DNA from: Porodaedalea pini
Lineage: Eukaryota; Basidiomycota; Agaricomycetes; Hymenochaetales; Hymenochaetaceae
Assembly (NCBI GenBank): GCA_002794775.1
Contig: NBAY01000015.1
Span: forward strand, 1-64,000
DNA: 64,000 bases
Reading direction: 5' to 3'
Positions 57,685 to 64,000 of this stretch are shown piece after piece (position 1 is the stretch's first letter; every line of letters begins with the position of its first letter). The translations under genes and the position numbers were made by a program. A model generated the notes under the pieces. That model saw only the letters and a program-made list of their open reading frames with translations, did not search any database and was not told the origin of the DNA.

Positions 57685-58770
57685 TCACAGGACTGTTTCA
57701 ACATCCATGCATTCATCAGTGTTACCAGAGGTAGTGACCTGCCTTGGTTTCACAACTTCCCAAGTCAACTCAGCCTTCTCTGTGAGTATGTCCACTGAGC
57801 CGCAGTACTTGGCATGAAGGTTTATAAGGAGTTTTGGAGTGAGGATCGTCATAATGGTTATCATAGCTGCTTGATAAGCATTCATTTGAGCCTCGATGAA
57901 GTCCTGAGAGAGGAACATTGACTCAGAGGCAAACTAGAATGATATGAGCAGGACAAATGAAGGATGACATGTTGTACTTACGTTCCTAGTAAGAACCACT
58001 TCGGTAAAAAAAATGTAAGGACAGTTCTAATGAGACAGGCTGTAAATATTCTTTATAAGAAGTCAGTTAGTATATAAGTATCAGCGCATAAAGAATTTGT
58101 TTATTACTTACACAGTGAAGTACACAGTGGAGTCCCTTGTCATGATTGATGTAATATCTCAGTTCTGCATCCTGGGTGGCACTGGTACAAGTGAAGAGGT
58201 CTGAATAGAATTATCCCTCCTCACTTGCCTAGTCTTCCACAGTACTAGAGCAAACAGAAGGAGCTTCACAATGGTAGTCACCAACCAGCCAATAGCAGAC
58301 ATTGTATTTGCCTGAGTAGTGCAAATTTCATCCAGTTCTCCATGCTCTGTTACATGACACTTTCCATTGTGACAAGCACTACCTGTACATATTCTCTCTC
58401 CTGCTGTCTCTGTGTGGAACAGGTCATTGGTAAAAAATTATGGGTAAGATGCGCAACTGAACAGTAGACTTATGCAGAAGCCTGGACATCTGCATGATGT
58501 TAAATGTGAACAGAGCAAATGTCAACAAGATGAAAAGGATTAGCATCTTCTTTCTCCTTCTGTACAGCGCATAAATGCACATTTGAAGAATGACTAAGAT
58601 CAGATTTCCATTAGATACTCAGATGGATACAGTATTTGGTCAAATGCGTTACTTTCAGCAATCAACACGATCATAGCTCCTGGACCAACATATAAGAATC
58701 CATAAAGGCCTAGAATAGATCAGTCAACTTGCATTTCAGGAGGATATCTTTCAAACTCACAAATCGCTTG
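57685..58770 (-). pseudogene. DUF6533-type fungal membrane protein (partial or decayed)
   Basis: Minus-strand pieces read, in order, GFLYVGPGAMIVLIAE, then after an intron-like gap VILQMCIYALYRRRKKMLIL running into FILLTFALFTFNIM, later TMSAIGWLVTTIVKLLLFAL then VLWKTRQVRRDN, then MTRDSTVYFTV, and finally the C-terminus ending at 57685 (PKLLINLHAKYCG, LTWEVVKPRQVTT). The ILQMRIYALY block, the FALVLWK helix and the RDSTVYF/LLINL blocks are the pattern of agaricomycete DUF6533-domain multi-span membrane proteins of unknown function. The N-terminal helices are not clear, and in-frame stops near 58400 and 58730 may be intron sequence or real lesions. It begins 50 bp from the KDZ element. Confidence 0.5.
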
Positions 58771-60578
58771 GGAAACAGCGTGGGGGATCTAAACTGCCAG
58801 GAAACATCAACTCACTGGCAAAGTTAACATGATGTATAAATAATACATGCAGTGTCAAACATCGGCCAGTTCCAGGGCACCACAGATGCACTCGCAGCAG
58901 CATAGCTGAGTTCCATTATCATTAAGGACTCTACGTATACTGAATATTGCTGATGTATAGCAAAAAGAAGGCACTGGAACATCTAGTCTGTTTGCCGTTA
59001 ATGAACGTTGCTCATTGATGATTGTAAGAAAGGATGAAACATACAAGCAAATACATGACTTTCCCAACTGTCCACTTCTTCGACATTAGAGAAGAGAGAT
59101 CCAACACTCATCATTCCCTGATGCAGCTGTTGACAAGGCCAACTGTTGCTTACTCATATATACTTGACCTAGTCATGAACACTTTAGATAAGCATATATG
59201 AAAGATAAAGGAAAGATGGACCTCTTCATCAAAATGCAAAGCTTTACATGTAGCATCAACAGACATCACACAAGGTCTCTGTAGAGCTCACTCGTATAAC
59301 AAAAGTGAATGGTAGTAGAAGAGACTGCATGGATGTGCTCAGGCACTGAGGCAAAAAGTGCACATGGCTTGAAGGCTAATAACTAACCTAAAATCACCTG
59401 CAAAAGGTTGTTTTGCTGTGCTTGAAATTCATATACAGCAAGCTCACCAGAGCTCAGTGTCATTGATAAGGACATTCTAGCAGGAAGTTGGTTCGAGAGA
59501 GACCTATTTGAAGAGGGGATGATATTGCAATACTATAAGAGCAGATATCTAGGGAAAAATTTTGTTGATAATGGCTTGTGCACCAAACAATGGTGCTGAT
59601 ACTGTTCAGCATGTCCACAGGAGAAGAAGATGTACAACACTTGATTGTCAAGGCACCTTAGTACCAACAGAGATCCGTGGTGACTAGTTGAGTACCATTT
59701 CAACAAGATCTGTCAAATGCTCGTGCTGATGAGAAAACAACAACAACAACTGATTATCCCAGGTTCCATTGTCCTGCTGCCAGTGACGCATTTAGAAAGA
59801 GGCGTCAGTCTAGCAGAAAGCTGAATGGTCTAAGGGTGAGAGGGAATGAACTTGGTCTTATGGTAGCAATCTGTAGGAGAGTTCAAGTGGAGAGAGACAG
59901 GCCTGGATGCACATTTTGATCTCTGACTCAATCCACAAAAGCCCACGCCACTAACATGTGGCTTAAGCTTGATGGGCTGCAGTTGATGCATTTATGTTCT
60001 GCTGCAAATATCCGACCAAAATACACTGCTAACACCAACCTACTAGTACTTCCATCTGAACAGCTTGAGAGGTACGTCTCTCACAGTCATAGTCATCTTA
60101 AGCACTTTCTCCTTCCACTATGTAGTACTATCCGGACTCACTTGAGAGTCATCACTTGGGTAAACAAAAAAACTGACTACCACCACAAATGGGTTTACTG
60201 AGACCGAAATGTCTGAGTTAATATGAGTTGTGCAGGTAAAGAGCATTATATTGGCAGACAGTAAGGGTAAGAATCGCTATTGATATTGTTGACAATATTA
60301 CCATATGTTATCTAAATATCAGTCTGGGTCTCAGATGTGTCGGACTCAAGAGAATTTGTATGGGCATGTGGCAGTAAGCATTTGCACATTTGGGCTGAGT
60401 CTTGCGTCTAATTTCAAAGCACGAAAGCAGGATAAGTACTGTTACGGGATCAGCCGAGCCAAGCGCGGCTTACATGTAAACGACAAGCCGAAGCTGAGCT
60501 AATTCTCTCACGTGATCCGACGCGTCGCGAACGCGCCGTGTCTTTACCACCGTACCACATAGTCCAACAAGGTACAAG
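58771..60578. other. Low-coding AT-rich region with possible gene debris
   Basis: About 1.8 kb between the DUF6533 remnant and the Sos7-like gene. Short frames on both strands (58855-59067 minus, 59956-60201 plus) have no recognisable domain. The first could be an upstream exon of the DUF6533-type gene. The last 150 bp, G+C-richer, are the likely promoter of the next gene. Confidence 0.4.
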
Positions 60579-61848
60579 ATGACAAGCACAGCGACGACGC
60601 GCTCATCGCTCGACAACCCAGAGACGAACAACCAGATAGAAAAGGCAAAAGCCCTCGTTACCGCATTTTCCAATACGCCATTGAGCATTGCGAACGCCGA
60701 ATCCAACTTCGCGCAGAAGATCAGCGCGTTCAACGAGATCGAGCCCGCGACGGCCTTCACGCCGCGACAAGCCCCGAAACATATCGCAAGCGAGGTAGAG
60801 GCGCAGCTTGTGAGCTTTCTCTCAGTGGTTTCGACCCATGTGCTAATAGCTGTTCATTGTTACCAGTCGTTCCTCCGCAAGCTCAAGTTCGGCTATCTCG
60901 AGCAGTACGCAAAGGACAAGTACATCAAGACAATAGTGGATGATGACGCCGAGATCATTACTGTCGATGACAATGAGACGCTTCGCCGCAATAACGAGGT
61001 TAAGAAGGCGAACCTGAAGGCGGCCAAAGAGCGTCTCGCTGAGCGGAACAAGCAGTTTAGCGAGCTCGCCTCTGAGGTCGAAGACAGTCAGCGCACATCT
61101 AGTAAGGTATCAGCACCTGAAACTAAAATGCTATTTGCAGAGTACAAAACCGCCAAATCCCTCACCGACGAATTCACACAGCTCACATCTCAAATTCTCG
61201 ACGCGCGCCACGCGCTCGTGCGGCTGCGCGCCGCGCACCCACCCATGACACGCCTCTCCGTCGCTTCTGCAAATGCGACGCTCGAGGCTCAGACGGAGCA
61301 GATGGCCGCGCTCGATGCGCAGCTGTCCGAGAACGCTACGCGGGCGGAGAAGACAAAGCAGCGAATGCAGGACACCGCACGGGAGGTCGAGCGGCTGCGT
61401 GTTGAGCGGGCTGCAAAGGAGGAGGAGGTTCGTCAGACGAAGGCGGAGGAAGATGACGAGCGCGTCGGCGGTCTGTACGACTGGTAAGTCTTGCATTGTG
61501 CCCTTCAGATAGTAAGAGTGCTGATGATAACACAGGCTCACCGCATCCCTCTCCCTCCATCGAATGCTCTTCTCCCTCGTCTCACACAAATCCGTCGCGG
61601 AAAACGAGCTCGAGCTCACCTACTCAGTGCCATCCCGTTCATCCTCCCAGACTACGGAGTCCACACATTTCTCCATCACGCTTCTCTTCCACCCCAACAC
61701 TCGCACGCTGGCCGACGCGTCGGTCGCATCGCCTGATCCACATCTCGCGAGCCTGAACCTTGCGGACCTGATCGGGAGCCATGTGCAGTCAAATGACGTT
61801 CTGGGCCTTGTACGCGGTATCTTGGCACGTGTGCGCGCCGGAGTGTAA
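60579..61848 (+). CDS. Sos7-like kinetochore coiled-coil protein
   Basis: Three exons (60579-60809, 60867-61483, 61536-61848) total 1161 nt, 386 aa. A short N-terminal segment leads to SFLRKLKFGYLEQYAKDKYI, the block typical of Sos7, a fission-yeast kinetochore protein (related to Kre28/Zwint) that works with the Spc7/KNL1 scaffold. Long coiled coils follow (about residues 120-170 and 230-305; RRNNEVKKANLKAAKERLAE, RAEKTKQRMQDTAREVERLR). The C-terminus is a small globular part (ELELTYSVP, FSITLLFHPNTRTLADASV, HVQSNDVLGLVRGILARV) compatible with an RWD-like fold. A 39-nt stretch at 61105-61143 could be a very short intron or coding; both keep the frame. Confidence 0.72.
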
Positions 61849-62962
61849 TCTCGTACGAAGTATGGAGTTTGCCGTGCTTACATGCCTTTGTATGATCAGC
61901 TTGCTCTCACTATTCCATGTTGTATTTCTATGGTGCGTTCTGTCCATGCGGAGGGCCACTTCTTATTATTCATTTTCTTTTATTTGCCGAAGACACCCTC
62001 TGCATTGCTTCAACAGATGCAACTTCGCCAATTCTTACAGAACAGGGCTCTCTTGTGCTGTGCGCTTCCCTGAGTTCTGTATATGTCATGGGAAAATGAG
62101 AAAATTGAGCGATGTCTGTTCTTCTATTGCTAGCGTACTGTCTCGCGACAAGATCGCACGGATTCTACTACTGCTTTGGCAGGAGCATTTGTTCTTCGCG
62201 AAGGTTCTGTCTTCAGGCAGGAGCGTCGTAGCTGATTCTGGAAGGACAGATGGCCATTGGACGACAACCTTGCCCTTCAGACATTGGTCGAGGCAGCGTC
62301 TTCATCTATCGGACGAGGAGATTGTTTTCATCCTATTGGCGGGTCTTTAATCTGACCTGCACTGCTCGATCTATGGGCTAAGCGGGTCGATCGTACCTAG
62401 GGCAGTATTATTCATCACCACTGGCCGACTCTCGGGCGAAACGGGGGTCAAGCGACTGGTGTGCTCTGCGCTCTGCTATGTTTAACACAAGGTCCTCATA
62501 AGAGGGTTGTTTCTCAAAAACTTCCTCGTCTTCTGCTTGACCCTCTGCGCGTCATTTGTGACTGTAAGCGCGTAAACGCAGCCTTTAATCCCGAATGAAA
62601 TGAGTCGCAGTTGATCGGAAATCTAATCAGTGCCCCAATACATTCCTATCAGATGCCTCCGAGATCTGGCATAATCCGAGTACGCTCGAGTGATCTCCGT
62701 ATTCTCTGTCTCTCTACTCTTCCCCTCGACGGCATAGGACCCTCTTTCGTGTTAACACGTATAGGAACAGTTATACCCGATCTGATATGGCCTGCTGAGG
62801 CGACCTATGCCGGCGTTCCTTATAGAACGAGCGAAAGAAAATGCTTGAAGGATGGATTCGCCTTTGTGCACCCAGTCCGATTTACAGCTTCACCATGCCT
62901 CAATATGACACGCCTTCCCTTCTTCTCCCCCCTCCTCTCGCTCTTTCCCCTTCCACATCATA
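61849..62962. other. Intergenic region, about 1.1 kb
   Basis: Contains the 3' end of the Sos7-like gene and the promoter of the hydrolase. A pyrimidine-rich stretch (about 62915-62955) lies just before the next start. The frame at 61781-62350 has no recognisable content. Confidence 0.5.
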
Positions 62963-64000
62963 ATGCCTTTTCTCAAAATCTCCAGCAGTGTCACCTTCCA
63001 CTACCTCATCCCAAGCTGTCCGGACCACGACAATCCGTATCTCGATCCGCAGAAACCGACGGTCTTGTTATTACACCCAAGGCTCTTCGACTCCTATTTC
63101 TTTACGCCACAGTGGCATGATTCCCGTCTCGCGCGGGGTTACAATCTCCTCGCGATTGACCACCACTACCATGGAAAGACAAAGGCCGTGCTGGACGACA
63201 AGCCATATGACTTTATGATGGTATGCCACCCGCCTCTCGAACCCGCACCCGCACATGCGTATTGTGCTGAATGCTTGCCATTCGTTAGATTGCGGGGGAC
63301 TTGCTGCAGGCGTTAGACAAGTTGAAAGTCAGGTCGTGCCACATCTTTGGGAACAGCCGTGCGTCTCATCTAACCCCACTTCCCACTTCCCAGCTAATCG
63401 GCCTGCAGTCGGTGCACCCATCGCCTTTCGCATTTACGTGCGCCGCCCCAAATTCGTCGAGAGCATGATTTTGTGTGGGAAGCACCCGCCCGTTGAGGTC
63501 CGCCCTTCTTTTTCCCGTCCCCTTTTCCCACCGTACAGCAGGCGACTGACTTCTACCTCATCCGTGCCAGACGGAAGAGAACAAGGAGCAGTATCGTTCC
63601 CTGCGAGACGCATGCTTCGACTACGACGACGACGGGAACGACCGGCTCGCATCCGACGTCGTGAACGGGCTGCACTACATATATTTTGGAGAGGAGACTG
63701 GAGCTGGTGCGTGCATGTACACAAGTCCTTTAACATGCATTTCAAATAATATCGATGGAGAATTTTAGATGCAATCATCGAAGAATGGGTGGCCACATCG
63801 GAGTTCCGCCCCTCGAACCGAAAACTCATCATGAAAATATTTTCCTCACTACTCGACCGAGTACCGCTCTCCGCGGAACAGGTTGCTTCCGTTACTTGCC
63901 CCATCCTCATCATCCACGGTGGTGTGTCTCTCTTCCATCCATCCCTTCCTTCCCCCTTCCCCTAGTTTTTTTCTTTTTCTAAATTCTAAGAGATCGATTC
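62963..64000 (+). CDS. Alpha/beta hydrolase fold protein (3' end outside window)
   Basis: Five exons are visible (62963-63220, 63289-63358, 63409-63497, 63571-63706, 63769-63921); an intron then runs to the window edge. The protein starts MPFLKISSSVTFHYLIPSCP. It has the strand PTVLLLHPRLFDSYFF, the oxyanion-region HPR, and DHHYHGKT. The nucleophile elbow GNSLG is formed across the exon 2/3 junction, and its Ser is the presumed catalytic residue. The cap region (DYDDDGNDRLASDVVNGLHY) and the strand CPILIIHGG, which normally comes before the acid residue, follow. The catalytic Asp/Glu and His would lie in the missing exons. The substrate is unknown; such proteins include esterases, lipases and epoxide hydrolases. 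Confidence 0.82.

Overview
The window is nuclear DNA of a filamentous basidiomycete, most likely an agaricomycete. The signs are short introns (about 45-65 nt) in almost every gene; a fatty acid synthase fragment in which the beta-chain MPT domain runs straight into the alpha-chain ACP domain (the fused, basidiomycete form); a white-collar photoreceptor without a zinc finger; a DUF6533-type membrane protein; and a KDZ-type DNA transposon. Exon borders below were read by eye from splice signals and frame.

Region 1 (1-24.5 kb) holds three copies of one gene, a BTB/POZ plus CAP-Gly protein. Copy D (minus strand, 20532-24475) is full length but has two one-base frameshifts in C/G runs. Copy C (minus, 7461-10242) is nearly identical to D, but its 3' half is replaced by a broken fatty acid synthase fragment (5774-7460). 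Copy A (plus, 1-4726) is more diverged, has lost its middle, and carries a broken RNA polymerase II largest-subunit (RPB1) fragment with introns (about 1164-3436). Between and beside the copies lie small inverted-repeat elements (4727-4975, 4976-5522) and a 1.08 kb palindromic element (10294-11373). Ordinary genes in this stretch are a GH18 chitinase (11562-13698, minus), ribosomal protein uL16/RPL10 (15698-16465) and WC-1 (17089-19903).

Region 2 (24.5-43.1 kb) is mostly housekeeping: NOC4 (26963-29140), eIF2-alpha (30243-31517), a CCCH zinc-finger protein (31704-34201), a hypothetical protein (35672-36678), a cytochrome b561-type protein (37074-37945, minus) and a kinesin (39951-43070, minus). 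NOC4 is flanked on both sides by small minus-strand genes that form a little-known paralogous family with a SAP-like C-terminus. A decayed third member lies at 51.05-51.62 kb. A TA-flanked MITE with perfect 30-bp ends sits at 38722-39507.

Region 3 (43.1-60.5 kb) is mobile. A full-length non-LTR retrotransposon (43170-49438) with an 11-bp target duplication has landed about 100 bp upstream of the kinesin start. A KDZ-family DNA transposon (52350-57635) has about 380-bp inverted ends, a 7-bp target duplication, a decayed transposase and matching subterminal repeat arrays. A second palindromic MITE has inserted into its right inverted repeat. Next to it are remnants of a DUF6533-type membrane protein gene.

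Region 4 (60.5-64 kb) returns to ordinary genes: a Sos7-like kinetochore protein (60579-61848) and an alpha/beta hydrolase that runs off the window (62963 onward).

No operons are expected or seen. The most unusual features are the mosaic BTB/CAP-Gly copies containing pieces of two essential genes, the nested transposon structures, and the SAP-like small-protein family.
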